This document shows, piece by piece, positions 25,972 through 35,088 of a stretch of 64,000 nucleotides of DNA; position 1 is the stretch's first letter, and the number at the start of each line of letters is the position of its first letter. A program made the translations under genes and the position numbers. Origin of the DNA: Nonomuraea purpurea (GTDB taxonomy: Bacteria; Actinomycetota; Actinomycetes; Streptosporangiales; Streptosporangiaceae); NCBI RefSeq assembly GCF_042650645.1, contig NZ_JBHSBI010000002.1:62001-126000 (forward strand), given 5' to 3'. Below the pieces are notes generated by a model, which was not told where the DNA came from, ran no database searches, and saw only the letters and a list, made by a program, of their open reading frames with translations.

Positions 25972-27231
25972 ATGAGCAGCATCACGCCCGCCGACGTGGA
26001 GGTCGGCGCCCAGGGCGACGGGGGAGCGCCACGGCAGCCGGGCCGGGTGTCGCTCGGCGGCATATCGCTCAACCTGCGATCCAGCGGCATCTACATCGCC
26101 TTCGCGCTGATCGTCGCGCTGTTCTCGGTGCTGACCGACGGCGCGATGCTCCAGCCGCAGAACATCTCGAACATCATCGTCCAGAACTCCTACGTCCTGA
26201 TCCTCGCGATCGGGATGATCCTGATCATCATCGCCGGGCACATCGACCTGTCCGTCGGCTCGGTGGTCGCGGTCACGGGAGCGCTGGCCGCGGTGCTCAT
26301 GGTGAACATGGGCCTGCCCTGGCCGCTCGCCCTGCTGATCACGCTGGTCGCCGGGGCGCTCATCGGGGCCTGGCAGGGGTACTGGATCGCCTACTTCGGC
26401 ATCCCCGCGTTCATCGTGACGCTGGCGGGCATGCTGCTGTTCCGGGCGCTGACCCTGACCGTGCTGGGCAACCAGGGCATCGGGCCGTTCCCCGACCAGG
26501 TCCGCACGCTGGCCAACGGCTTCACCAATGGCTACCTCGGCAACATCGGCCTCGGCCCGCTCGGCGGCGCCGACCTGTTCAGCCTGCTGATCGGCATCGT
26601 CGCCATCGCCGGCATGGTCGCCACGAGCTGGCGCACCCGCAACGCGCGCCGCGGCTACGGCCAGTCGGTGGAGCCGATGGCGCTGTTCGTGCTGAAGATG
26701 GCGGCGGGGGCCGCGCTGATCCTGTTCCTGGTTGTGCAGCTGGCCAGGTTCAAGAATCTGCCGTGGGTGCTGGTGCTGCTGGCGGTGCTCGTGCTGGCGT
26801 ACTCGCTGATGGCCAACAGGACCGTGTTCGGCCGGCAGGTCTACGCCATCGGCGGCAACCTGCAGGCGGCCGTCATGTCCGGCGTGAAGGTCAAGTCGGT
26901 GGTCTTCTGGATCTTCGTGAACATGGGCGTGTTGTCGGCCGTCGCCGGCATCATCTTCGCCGGCCGGCTCAACCAGGCGGGCCCCACGGCGGGCAACAGC
27001 TTCGAGCTGGACGCCATCGCCGCGGCCTTCATCGGCGGCGCGGCCGTGCAGGGCGGCGTCGGCAAGGTCGTGGGCGCGATCACCGGCGGTCTCATCATGG
27101 CGGTCATCAACAACGGCATGTCCCTGATCGGCTCGCCCAGTGAGCGGGTCATGCTCGTCAAGGGCGCCGTCCTGCTCGCGGCCGTCGCGTTCGACGTGTG
27201 GACCAAGCGCAGGGCGGGCGCCTCGCGCTGA
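25972..27231 (+). CDS. gguB: Sugar ABC permease, GguB type
   Basis: A 419-residue CUT2 permease with about ten to eleven membrane segments, longer than YtfT/YjfF because of a cytoplasmic insert around residues 215-240 (TRNARRGYGQSVEP), as in GguB/XylH. The motif MILIIIAGHIDLSVGSVVA lies near residue 85. GGAG precedes ATG 25972, five bases after the gguA stop. It forms the membrane part of the ChvE-GguAB importer. Confidence 0.9.
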   Translation: MSSITPADVEVGAQGDGGAPRQPGRVSLGGISLNLRSSGIYIAFALIVALFSVLTDGAMLQPQNISNIIVQNSYVLILAIGMILIIIAGHIDLSVGSVVAVTGALAAVLMVNMGLPWPLALLITLVAGALIGAWQGYWIAYFGIPAFIVTLAGMLLFRALTLTVLGNQGIGPFPDQVRTLANGFTNGYLGNIGLGPLGGADLFSLLIGIVAIAGMVATSWRTRNARRGYGQSVEPMALFVLKMAAGAALILFLVVQLARFKNLPWVLVLLAVLVLAYSLMANRTVFGRQVYAIGGNLQAAVMSGVKVKSVVFWIFVNMGVLSAVAGIIFAGRLNQAGPTAGNSFELDAIAAAFIGGAAVQGGVGKVVGAITGGLIMAVINNGMSLIGSPSERVMLVKGAVLLAAVAFDVWTKRRAGASR

Positions 27232-27275
27232 GTCCGTTCCGTTACGATTCCGAGAGCTCAGCGGAAGGAGAGACC

Positions 27276-28292
27276 GTGACCACCCCCAAGCGCCGCCTGC
27301 CGGTCATGGCCGACGTGGCCAAGGAGGCGGGCGTGTCGCACCAGACGGTCTCCCGGGTGCTCAACGACCACCCGAACGTCCGGGCCGACACCCGCGCCCG
27401 GGTGGAGGCGGCGATCACCCGGCTGGGCTACAGGCGCAACCTGGTCGCCCGCGCCCTGGTCACCAAACGCTCCAGGACGCTCGGCGTGGTGAGCTTCGAC
27501 ACCACCCTGTACGGCCCCGCCAGCACGATCTACGGCATCGAGCAGGCGGCCAGGACCGCGGGCTACTTCGTCAGCATCGTCAGCCTCAAGTCGATCGACG
27601 CGGCGGGCGTCCGCGACGCCATCGACTACCTCGCCGAGCAGGGCGTCGACGGGGTCGTGGTCGTCGCGCCGCAGCGCTCGGCGGCCCGCGCGCTGGAGAG
27701 CCTGCCGCCGGGCATGCCGGCCGTGGCGGTCGAGGGCACCTCGCGCGAGCCCGGCGTGTCGGTCGTCTGCATCGACCAGGTCGAGGGCGCCAAACGCGCC
27801 ACGCGCCACCTGCTCGAACAGGGCCACGAGACCGTCTGGCACGTCAGCGGCCCCTCCGACTGGCTGGAGAGCGAGGGCAGGCTCGAGGGCTGGCGGGCCG
27901 CGCTGGAGGAGGCGGGCCGGCCGGTGCCCGAGCCGCTGGCCGGCGACTGGAGCCCGCGCGCCGGCTACGAGGCGGGCAAGAGCCTGGCCGCGATGGACGG
28001 CGTCACGGCCGTCTTCGCCGGCAACGACCAGATGGCGCTCGGCGTGCTGCGCGCGCTCAGCGAGGCGGGCGTGCGGGTGCCCGGCCAGATCAGCGTGGTG
28101 GGATTCGACGACATCCCCGAGTCGGAGTTCTTCTCGCCGCCGCTGACCACGGTCAGGCAGGACTTCGACGTGGTGGGCCGCCACTGCATCGAGGTGCTGC
28201 TGCGGCAGATCGACGCGGGGCCCGCCTCGCACGAGCGGCTGGTCGTGAAGCCCGGCTTCGTGGTCAGATCGAGTACCGCCCCGCGACCCTGA
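27276..28292 (+). CDS. LacI-family repressor 2 of the arabinose locus
   Basis: A 338-residue LacI/GalR regulator and close paralogue of the one at 17306-18319. The helix-turn-helix (MADVAKEAGVSHQTVSRVLN, residues about 13-32) is the same, and many stretches match through the sugar-binding domain (SFDTTLYGPAST, GYFVSIVSL). GTG 27276 follows AAGGAGAG. It lies 44 bp after gguB, so it is probably transcribed with the importer. It is followed by araBDA behind operator 4. Both repressors probably bind the same operators, but differences in the ligand domain could give different inducers. Confidence 0.88.
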   Translation: MTTPKRRLPVMADVAKEAGVSHQTVSRVLNDHPNVRADTRARVEAAITRLGYRRNLVARALVTKRSRTLGVVSFDTTLYGPASTIYGIEQAARTAGYFVSIVSLKSIDAAGVRDAIDYLAEQGVDGVVVVAPQRSAARALESLPPGMPAVAVEGTSREPGVSVVCIDQVEGAKRATRHLLEQGHETVWHVSGPSDWLESEGRLEGWRAALEEAGRPVPEPLAGDWSPRAGYEAGKSLAAMDGVTAVFAGNDQMALGVLRALSEAGVRVPGQISVVGFDDIPESEFFSPPLTTVRQDFDVVGRHCIEVLLRQIDAGPASHERLVVKPGFVVRSSTAPRP

Positions 28293-28345
28293 CCGGCCAC
28301 GACAGTGGATGATGAGCATGCCCCCGGACAAACCCCTGGAGCTAG

Positions 28346-28359
28346 TGTGAACGCTAACA
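28346..28359. promoter_or_regulatory. Arabinose-locus operator 4 (over the araB start codon)
   Basis: TGTGAACGCTAACA includes the GTG start codon of araB (28347-28349) and its first codons. A repressor here could block elongation or initiation at araB. The sequence matches the other three operators. Confidence 0.72.
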
Positions 28360-29987
28360 AATACGTTGTCGGAGTGGACTTCGGCACGCTGTCGGGGCGT
28401 GCCGTCGTCGTCCGCGTGAACGACGGCGCCGAACTGGGCAGCGCCGTCCACGAGTACACCCACCGCGTCATCGAGACCACCCTGCCCGGCACGGACGTCG
28501 GGCTCGGCCCCGACTGGGCGCTGCAGTCGCCGCAGGACTGGATCGACGTGCTCAGGACCGCCGTGCCCGAGGCGGTCGCCGCCGCCGGCGTCGCGCCCGA
28601 GGACGTCATCGGCATCGGCACCGACTTCACCGCCTGCACCGTGCTGCCGACCACCGCCGACGGCACGCCGCTGTGCTTCGAGACGCCCGCGCAGCCGCAC
28701 GCCTGGCCCAAGCTGTGGAAGCACCACGCCGCCCAGCCGCACGCCGACCGCATCAACGAGCTGGCCGCGACCCGCGGCGAGAGCTGGCTGCCGCGCTACG
28801 GCGGCAAGATCTCCTCCGAGTGGGAGTTCGCCAAGGGCCTGCAGGTCCTGGAAGAGGCCCCCGAGGTGTACGCCAGGACCGAACGCTGGATCGAGGCCGC
28901 CGACTGGATCATCTGGCAGCTCACCGGCGTCGAGAGCCGCAACATCTGCACCGCCGGCTACAAGGGGATCTTCCAGGACGGCGACTACCCGTCCGAGGAC
29001 TTCCTGGCCGCGCTGAACCCCGGCTTCGCCGGATTCGCCGCCAAACTCGCCACGGGAACGGTCGGCGACAAGGTCAACGGCACGACGCTGGCCCCGCTGG
29101 GCGGCCTCGCGGGCCGGCTGACCGTCCGCGCCGCCGAGTGGACCGGCCTGCCCGAGGGCGTCGCCGTGGCCGTCGGGAACGTGGACGCCCACGTCACCTC
29201 CGCCGCCGCCGACGCCGTCGCGCCCGGCCAGATGGTGGCCATCATGGGCACCTCCACCTGCCACATCATGCCCAGCGACCAGCTCGCCGAGGTGCCCGGC
29301 ATGTGCGGCGTCGTCCGCGACGGCATCGTGCCGGGACTGTGGGGGTACGAGGCCGGGCAGTCGGCCGTCGGCGACATCTTCGCCTGGTTCACCGACACCT
29401 TCGCGCCCGGTTCCGACCACGAGCGCCTGACCGCGCTCGCCGAACAGCAGGCCGTCGGGCAGCACGGCCTGGTCGCACTCGACTGGTTCGGCGGCAACCG
29501 CTCGGTGCTCGTCGACCACAACCTGTCCGGGGTGATCGTCGGCCAGAGCCTGGCCACCAAGCCCGAGGACGTCTACCGGGCGCTCATCGAGTCCACCGCG
29601 TTCGGCGCCCGCATGATCGTGGAGACGTTCGAGAAGGCAGGCGTGCCCGTCGAGGAGTTCGTCGTCGCGGGCGGCCTGCTGAAGAACCGCTTCCTCATGC
29701 AGGTCTACGCCGACGTGCTGCGCCGGCCGCTGTCGGTCATCGGCTCCGACCAGGGGCCCGCGCTCGGCTCGGCCATCCACGCCGCCGTCGCCGCCGGCGC
29801 CTACCCGGGCATCGAACAGGCAGCCGCGGCCATGGGCAAGCGTACGGAGGCGGCCTACGTACCGGACGAGGCGCGCGCCGACGCCTACGACCGGCTCTAC
29901 GCCGAGTACCAGAGGCTGCACGACTTCTTCGGCGACGGAAAGCTGCTGCACACCCTGCGCGCGATCAGGAACGAGGCCCACTCATGA
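28347..29987 (+). CDS. araB: L-ribulokinase
   Basis: A 546-residue FGGY-family kinase that phosphorylates L-ribulose with ATP. The N-terminus VVGVDFGTLSGRAVVVRV is the ribulokinase signature, WGYEAGQSAVGDIFAWF near 345 and GGLLKNRFLMQVYADVL near 450 match AraB, and the length fits. GTG 28347 is chosen because GGAG precedes it and the longer frame to 28305 has no family similarity. The stop overlaps the araD ATG by 4 bp. It is the first gene of araBDA, and the start codon lies in operator 4. Confidence 0.95.
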   Translation: MNANKYVVGVDFGTLSGRAVVVRVNDGAELGSAVHEYTHRVIETTLPGTDVGLGPDWALQSPQDWIDVLRTAVPEAVAAAGVAPEDVIGIGTDFTACTVLPTTADGTPLCFETPAQPHAWPKLWKHHAAQPHADRINELAATRGESWLPRYGGKISSEWEFAKGLQVLEEAPEVYARTERWIEAADWIIWQLTGVESRNICTAGYKGIFQDGDYPSEDFLAALNPGFAGFAAKLATGTVGDKVNGTTLAPLGGLAGRLTVRAAEWTGLPEGVAVAVGNVDAHVTSAAADAVAPGQMVAIMGTSTCHIMPSDQLAEVPGMCGVVRDGIVPGLWGYEAGQSAVGDIFAWFTDTFAPGSDHERLTALAEQQAVGQHGLVALDWFGGNRSVLVDHNLSGVIVGQSLATKPEDVYRALIESTAFGARMIVETFEKAGVPVEEFVVAGGLLKNRFLMQVYADVLRRPLSVIGSDQGPALGSAIHAAVAAGAYPGIEQAAAAMGKRTEAAYVPDEARADAYDRLYAEYQRLHDFFGDGKLLHTLRAIRNEAHS

Positions 29988-30631
29988 GGAAAGCAGTCGC
30001 CGATCTGCATGCGGAGCTGGTCCGCTACAACCTGGTCGCCTGGACGGCCGGGAACGTCTCGGGCCGGATCCCCGGCGAGGACCTGTTCGTCATCAAGCCC
30101 TCCGGGGTCTCCTACGACGAGCTGACGCCGGAGAACATGGTCGTGTGCGACCTCGACGGCAACCTCGTGGAAGGTGAGCACTCGCCGTCCAGCGACACCG
30201 CCGCGCACGCCTACGTCTACCGCAACATGCCCGACGTCGGCGGCGTCGTGCACACCCACTCCACCTACGCCTCGGCCTGGGCCGCCCGAGGCGAGGCCAT
30301 CCCGTGCGTGCTGACCGCGATGGCCGACGAGTTCGGCGGCGAGATCCCGATCGGGCCGTTCGCGCTGATCGGCGACGACTCCATCGGCCAAGGCATCGTC
30401 GAGACGCTCAAGGGCCACCGGTCGAAGGCCGTCCTGATGCGGAACCATGGCGTCTTCAGCATCGGCAAGGACCCGAAGGCCGCCGTGAAGGCCGCCGTCA
30501 TGTGCGAGGACGTGGCGCGCACCGTGCACGTCGCCCGGCAGCTCGGCGAGCCGCTGCCCATCCCGCAGGACGACATCGACCGCCTGTACGACCGCTATCA
30601 GAACGTCTACGGACAGAGGAGCCCGCGTTGA
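29984..30631 (+). CDS. araD: L-ribulose-5-phosphate 4-epimerase
   Basis: A 215-residue class II aldolase-fold epimerase that converts L-ribulose 5-phosphate to D-xylulose 5-phosphate. Seen: IKPSGVSYDEL (phosphate loop, residues 37-47), the metal-site histidines His90 and His92 (VHTHSTYASAW), Asp71, and His155 in MRNHGVFSIG. The ATG overlaps the araB stop and the last bases overlap the araA TTG, both by 4 bp, so translation is tightly coupled. Confidence 0.93.
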   Translation: MRKAVADLHAELVRYNLVAWTAGNVSGRIPGEDLFVIKPSGVSYDELTPENMVVCDLDGNLVEGEHSPSSDTAAHAYVYRNMPDVGGVVHTHSTYASAWAARGEAIPCVLTAMADEFGGEIPIGPFALIGDDSIGQGIVETLKGHRSKAVLMRNHGVFSIGKDPKAAVKAAVMCEDVARTVHVARQLGEPLPIPQDDIDRLYDRYQNVYGQRSPR

Positions 30632-32082
30632 ACATCTGGTTTCTGACCGGCAGCCAGGGGCTGTACGGCGAGGACACGTTGCGCCAGGTCGCCGAGCAGT
30701 CTCAGCGCATCGCCGAGCAGCTGCCCGTGCCCGTGGAGTGGAAGCCCGTGCTCACCGACGCCGCGGCGATCAGGCGGATCATGCTTGAGGCCAACGCCGA
30801 CGACTCGTGCGCCGGCGTGATCGCGTGGATGCACACCTTCTCCCCGGCCAAGATGTGGATCTCCGGGCTCGACGCGCTGCGCAAGCCGCTGCTGCACCTG
30901 CACACGCAGGCCAACGTGGAGCTGCCGTGGAGCTCCATCGACATGGACTTCATGAACCTCAACCAGGCCGCGCACGGCGACCGCGAGTTCGGCCACGTGC
31001 AGACCCGCCTGGGCGTGCCGCGCAAGACCGTGGCCGGGCACGTCAGCGACCCGTCGGTGGGCGAGCGCATCCAGACCTGGGTCCGCGCCGCCCGGGGGCT
31101 GGCCGAGGTGCGCACGCTCAAGCTGGCCAGGTTCGGTGACAACATGCGCGACGTGGCCGTCACCGAGGGCGACAAGGTCGAGGCGCAGCTCCGCTTCGGC
31201 GTCTCGGTCAACACCTACGGCGTCAACGACCTGGTCGAGGTCGTGGACGCCGCCTCCGACGCCGACGTGACGGCGCTGGTCAAGGAGTATGCCGAGCAGT
31301 ACACCGTCGCCCCAGAACTGCTCGGCGAGCGCAACGAGTCGCTGCGGTACGCGGCCAGGATCGAGCTGGGCCTGCGCGCCTTCCTGGAGGCGGGCGGCTT
31401 CAAGGCGTTCACCACGAACTTCGAGGACCTCGGCGGCCTGCGTCAGCTTCCCGGTCTGGCCGTGCAGCGGCTCATGGCCGACGGCTACGGCTTCGGCGGC
31501 GAGGGCGACTGGAAGACCTCGGTGCTGCTGCGCACGCTCAAGGCCATGACGCCGGGCGGCACCTCGTTCATGGAGGACTACACCTACCACCTGACGCCCG
31601 GCGAGGAGCTCATCCTCGGCGCGCACATGCTGGAGGTCTGCCCCTCGATCGCCGCGGGCACGCCGTCGTGCGAGATCCACCCGCTGGGCATCGGCAACAG
31701 ACAGGACCCGGTCAGGCTCGTGTTCGACGCCGAGCCCGGGCCCGGCATCGTGGTCGGCCTGGCCGACATGGGCGACCGGTTCCGGCTGGTGGCCAACGAG
31801 ATCGACATCGTCGCGCCGCCGCACCCGTTGCCCAAGCTGCCCGTGGCCCGCGCGGTCTGGAGCCCCCGGCCGAACCTGCGGACGTCGACGGAGTCGTGGC
31901 TGACCGCCGGCGCCCCGCACCACACGGTGCTGTCCACGGCGGTGGGCAGGGAGGCGCTGACCGACCTGGCCGACATGCTCGGCGTGGAGCTGCTGGTCAT
32001 CGACGCCGACACCACGACCGAGCGGTTCGCCAAGGAGCTGCGCTGGAACCAGGCGTACTACCGCCTGGCCCAGGGCTTCTAG
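30628..32082 (+). CDS. araA: L-arabinose isomerase
   Basis: A 484-residue isomerase (L-arabinose to L-ribulose). The start IWFLTGSQGLYGEDTLRQVA is the AraA N-terminal signature. HTFSPAKMWISGL, LHLHTQANVELPW and YTYHLTPGEELILGAHMLE match the active-site blocks. It starts at TTG 30628 with GAGGAG upstream, overlapping the araD stop as TTGA. Its TAG stop forms the palindrome CTAG shared with the stop of the convergent gene at 32079. The gene order B-D-A matches many actinobacteria. Confidence 0.95.
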   Translation: MNIWFLTGSQGLYGEDTLRQVAEQSQRIAEQLPVPVEWKPVLTDAAAIRRIMLEANADDSCAGVIAWMHTFSPAKMWISGLDALRKPLLHLHTQANVELPWSSIDMDFMNLNQAAHGDREFGHVQTRLGVPRKTVAGHVSDPSVGERIQTWVRAARGLAEVRTLKLARFGDNMRDVAVTEGDKVEAQLRFGVSVNTYGVNDLVEVVDAASDADVTALVKEYAEQYTVAPELLGERNESLRYAARIELGLRAFLEAGGFKAFTTNFEDLGGLRQLPGLAVQRLMADGYGFGGEGDWKTSVLLRTLKAMTPGGTSFMEDYTYHLTPGEELILGAHMLEVCPSIAAGTPSCEIHPLGIGNRQDPVRLVFDAEPGPGIVVGLADMGDRFRLVANEIDIVAPPHPLPKLPVARAVWSPRPNLRTSTESWLTAGAPHHTVLSTAVGREALTDLADMLGVELLVIDADTTTERFAKELRWNQAYYRLAQGF

Positions 32083-32417
32083 TCCTCCTTCTTCGGGGCG
32101 TTCCTGCGCTGCTCCTCGGCCCGTTCGCGGCAGCGGCGCAGGAACTCCGCGTCGTCGTCGGGGCTGGTGGCGGCGAAGCGGCCCGGGCGGTCGTACTCGG
32201 GGAAGGCGCTGGGTTGCGTGGTCGCCTGCGTGCGTTCCGGGCGGCCGGCGATCAGCCAGATGATCGAGCCGACCAGCGGGAACAGCAGCACGATGAGCAC
32301 CCAGGCGATCTTGGGCAGGTTTCTGCAGAGCACCTCTGGCGTGGTGATCGCATCGAACAGGCAGTAAAGCCAGAGTACGAGCGTCACCAGGCCGATGAGC
32401 TCGGACAAGTAGAGCAC
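32079..32417 (-). CDS. PLDc_N-domain small membrane protein
   Basis: A 112-residue protein with two hydrophobic segments in the first 60 residues (LIGLVTLVLWLYCLFDAI and WVLIVLLFPLVGSIIWLIAG), the phospholipase D N-terminal-type membrane anchor (PLDc_N) common in actinobacteria, followed by a hydrophilic Arg/Glu tail. No catalytic HKD motif is present. It converges on araA, sharing the CTAG stop. Role unknown. Confidence 0.78.
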   Translation of the reverse strand: MLYLSELIGLVTLVLWLYCLFDAITTPEVLCRNLPKIAWVLIVLLFPLVGSIIWLIAGRPERTQATTQPSAFPEYDRPGRFAATSPDDDAEFLRRCRERAEEQRRNAPKKED

Positions 32418-32497
32418 GGCACACCTCCGTCAGCGGCACATGAAACTAGCGGCACCCGGCGGAGCTGACAAGATGTGCCTATGGCAGGGTATGGGCC

Positions 32498-33706
32498 GTG
32501 ACGCTGACCAATTGGGCGGGGAACACCGCTTTTCGGGCAAAGGTTGTCCACCATCCCACCTCGCTGAGCGAACTGCAGTCGCTCGTCGCGGGCAGCCCCC
32601 AGGTGCGGGCGCTGGGTAGCGGGCACTCGTTCAACGACGTCGCGGACGCGCCCGGAGACCTCGTCGTGCTCGACAGGATGCCGGACGCCGTGGAGATCGA
32701 CAGCGCGGCGGCCTCGGTGCGCGTGCCCGCGCGCACGACGTACGCGCGGCTCGCCCCGATCCTCCACCAGGCCGGATTCGCGCTGGCGAACCTGGCCTCG
32801 CTGCCGCACATCTCCGTGGCAGGCTCCGTCGCGACCGGCACCCACGGCTCTGGCGACGCCGTGCAGGGCCTGGCCGCCGCCGTGTCGGCGCTCGACCTGG
32901 TCACCGCCGACGGTTCCGTCCTGACGCTGTCGCGAGGGGACGCCGACTTCCCCGGGGCCGTCGTGTCACTGGGCGCGCTCGGCATCGTCACCACCCTCAC
33001 CCTCGACCTGGTCCCGTCGTTCGAGATCCGCCAGTACGTCCGCGAGGGCCTGAAAGTGGACGCCCTCGCCCACTTCGACGAGATCATGGGCGGCGGCTAC
33101 AGCGTCAGCCTCTTCACCGACTGGCGCGACACCCGCGTCTGGGTCAAGACCACCGGCGAGCTGACCGCCGACGACTGGTACGGCACCCGCGCCGCCGACG
33201 GCCCCCGCCACCCGCTGCCCGCCATGCAGGCCGAGAGCTGCACCCTCCAGCTCGGCGTCCCCGGGCCGTGGCACGAGCGGCTGCCGCACTTCCGCCCCGA
33301 CTTCGAACCCAGCGGCGCGGGCGACGAACTGCAGACCGAGCTCATCCTGCCCAGGCGGCACGCGGTCGAGGCGCTGCGCGCGCTGTTCGCGATCGGCGAG
33401 CGCATCCGCCCCGTCCTGCACATCTCAGAAGTGCGCTCGATCGCCGCCGACGACCTGTGGCTGAGCCCCTTCCGCGGGCGCGACAGCGTCGGCATCCACT
33501 TCACCTGGATCAAGGACGTGGCCGCCGTCATGCCGGTGGTCGAACTCGTGGAGCGGACGCTGGCGCCGTTCGAGCCGCTGCCGCACTGGGGCAAGCTGTT
33601 CACCCGCCGGCCCGGCTGCCCCGACGACTTCCGCGAGCTGGCCCGTCGCCTCGACCCGGCCGGCAAGTTCGCCAACGACTTCACCCGAATACTGCTGGGG
33701 GAGTAG
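32498..33706 (+). CDS. FAD-linked alditol/sugar oxidase (AldO-like)
   Basis: A 402-residue VAO-family oxidase. The N-terminal FAD domain includes ALGSGHSFNDVA, where His43 is the residue to which FAD is covalently attached in AldO, and HISVAGSVATGTHGSGD further on. The C-terminal ALO-type domain ends with LDPAGKFANDFTR. Members oxidise alditols (xylitol, sorbitol) or L-gulono-lactone with O2. The GTG start at 32498 lies 80 bp from the divergent PLDc_N gene. Position next to the arabinose genes suggests a sugar-alcohol substrate, inferred only. Confidence 0.88.
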   Translation: MTLTNWAGNTAFRAKVVHHPTSLSELQSLVAGSPQVRALGSGHSFNDVADAPGDLVVLDRMPDAVEIDSAAASVRVPARTTYARLAPILHQAGFALANLASLPHISVAGSVATGTHGSGDAVQGLAAAVSALDLVTADGSVLTLSRGDADFPGAVVSLGALGIVTTLTLDLVPSFEIRQYVREGLKVDALAHFDEIMGGGYSVSLFTDWRDTRVWVKTTGELTADDWYGTRAADGPRHPLPAMQAESCTLQLGVPGPWHERLPHFRPDFEPSGAGDELQTELILPRRHAVEALRALFAIGERIRPVLHISEVRSIAADDLWLSPFRGRDSVGIHFTWIKDVAAVMPVVELVERTLAPFEPLPHWGKLFTRRPGCPDDFRELARRLDPAGKFANDFTRILLGE

Positions 33707-33795
33707 CGCCTTTCGCGGGTGTGCTCCTGCGGATGTAGCGGTTCACCGGTCCGGCGGACGATGTGCGCCGCCCTCCGGCGCGCGATCGTGGGTCT

Positions 33796-34578
33796 ATGAC
33801 CGATCACCCGTTCAGGTTCGGCGCGGTCGCCGGACAAGCCGCTGACGCCGAGGAGTGGGCCGGCCTGGCCCGCCGGGTCGAGGGCCTCGGCTACTCGACG
33901 CTGCTGGTGCCCGACACGCTCACCACGCTGTCCCCCTTCACGGCCGCCGCCGTCGCGGCGCCGGCCACGACGACGCTGCGAGTCGGCACGTTCGTCCTGA
34001 GCGCCGCGCTCCGCACTCCCGAGGCGGTCGCCTGGGAGACCGCCACCCTGCACAAGCTCACCGGCGGCCGCTTCGAGCTGGGCCTGGGCGCGGGGCGGCC
34101 GGACGCCGAACGGGACGCCGCCGCGCTCGGACTCCCGTTCGGCACGCCGAGCGAGCGGATCGAGCGGGTGTCCCGCACCATCGACGCCGTCACGGACGTG
34201 CGCGTGCTCGTGGCCGCCTCCGGCACCAAGCTGCTCAAGGTGGCCGCGGCCAAGGCCAGCACGGTCGCGCTCGGCGTGCCGCCGCACTACTCGCAAGCGC
34301 AGCTCGCGGCCAAGCTGGACGAACTGTACGAGCTGGCCGGGGACCGCTTCCACGATCTCGAACTCAGCCTGAACCTCGTCTCCGCCGGCGCCGAACCGCC
34401 CTCCTGGCTGGCCGCCCGCCACGGGCGCACCGGCATCAGCATGCTCGCCGGCAGCCCGGCCGAGATGGCCGACACGCTGCTCAGGCGCAGGGACAAGCTC
34501 GGGATCTCGTACGTGAGCGTGAACGCCCAGTACCTCGACCACTTCGCGCCGGTCGTGGAACGCCTCGCCGGTACCTGA
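33796..34578 (+). CDS. Luciferase-like (LLM) F420-type oxidoreductase
   Basis: A 260-residue LLM-class protein, similar to TIGR03621-type F420-dependent oxidoreductases but about 30 residues shorter than usual. The pattern FRFGAVAGQAADAEEWAGLAR, LGVGA-like GLGAGRPDAERDAAALGLPF and TPSERIERV is typical, and the deletion lies after residue 125. ATG 33796 is preferred because upstream residues are not family-like. F420 or FMN use is inferred. The substrate is unknown. Confidence 0.78.
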   Translation: MTDHPFRFGAVAGQAADAEEWAGLARRVEGLGYSTLLVPDTLTTLSPFTAAAVAAPATTTLRVGTFVLSAALRTPEAVAWETATLHKLTGGRFELGLGAGRPDAERDAAALGLPFGTPSERIERVSRTIDAVTDVRVLVAASGTKLLKVAAAKASTVALGVPPHYSQAQLAAKLDELYELAGDRFHDLELSLNLVSAGAEPPSWLAARHGRTGISMLAGSPAEMADTLLRRRDKLGISYVSVNAQYLDHFAPVVERLAGT

Positions 34579-34613
34579 CGTGATCTGACAGGTATGTCCA
34601 GGACCATGATCCC

Positions 34614-35006
34614 ATGACTGCCAAGGGAACCTTCGACACCGCCGGCTGGAACGCCCAACCGGCCCTGTCCGACCGCGACGGCGTCCAGTTCGGGCTCGTG
34701 ACCATGTCCAAGACCTTCCACGGAGACCTGACCGCCACTGGCGTCGTCCACCTCCTGGTGGCCTCGACCCCCGTTGAGGACTCTCGCGCTTACGTGGCCA
34801 TGGAGCGCGTCGAAGGGACGCTGGACGGACGTGCGGGCTCGTTCGTGGTCCAGCACAACGCCGTCGACGACCGCGGCGAGCAGTCGCTGACCGTCACGGT
34901 GGTGCCCGATTCCGGGACGGGCGAGCTCCTCGGGCTCAGGGGCACCATGGACATCATCATCGGCCCGGACGGCGGCCACTCCTACACCTTCGACTACCAC
35001 CTCTGA
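34614..35006 (+). CDS. DUF3224-domain protein
   Basis: A 130-residue beta-rich single-domain protein matching DUF3224 (KTFHGDLTATGVVHLLVA, YVAMERVEGTLDGRAGSFVVQH, and the C-terminal GGHSYTFDYHL). The domain forms a closed barrel of the allene-oxide-cyclase type. Cofactor and role are unknown. It lies 35 bp after the LLM oxidoreductase and may be cotranscribed with it. Confidence 0.85.
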   Translation: MTAKGTFDTAGWNAQPALSDRDGVQFGLVTMSKTFHGDLTATGVVHLLVASTPVEDSRAYVAMERVEGTLDGRAGSFVVQHNAVDDRGEQSLTVTVVPDSGTGELLGLRGTMDIIIGPDGGHSYTFDYHL

Positions 35007-35088
35007 TCAGGCCGGCTTTCGGCCCGAAGGGGGTACAACCATAAATCGGTGGTCGCACGTGTGCGATCTGTGAAACGGTCGGGTTCTG

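Noticed and set aside
27258..29981. A 907-residue reverse-strand open frame under LacI regulator 2 and araB
   Set aside because: High-GC codon bias leaves long antisense frames open; it is complementary to two well-supported genes and has no family match.
30607..32439. A 610-residue reverse-strand frame under araA
   Set aside because: Antisense of araA; low-complexity His/Arg/Gly composition typical of shadow frames.
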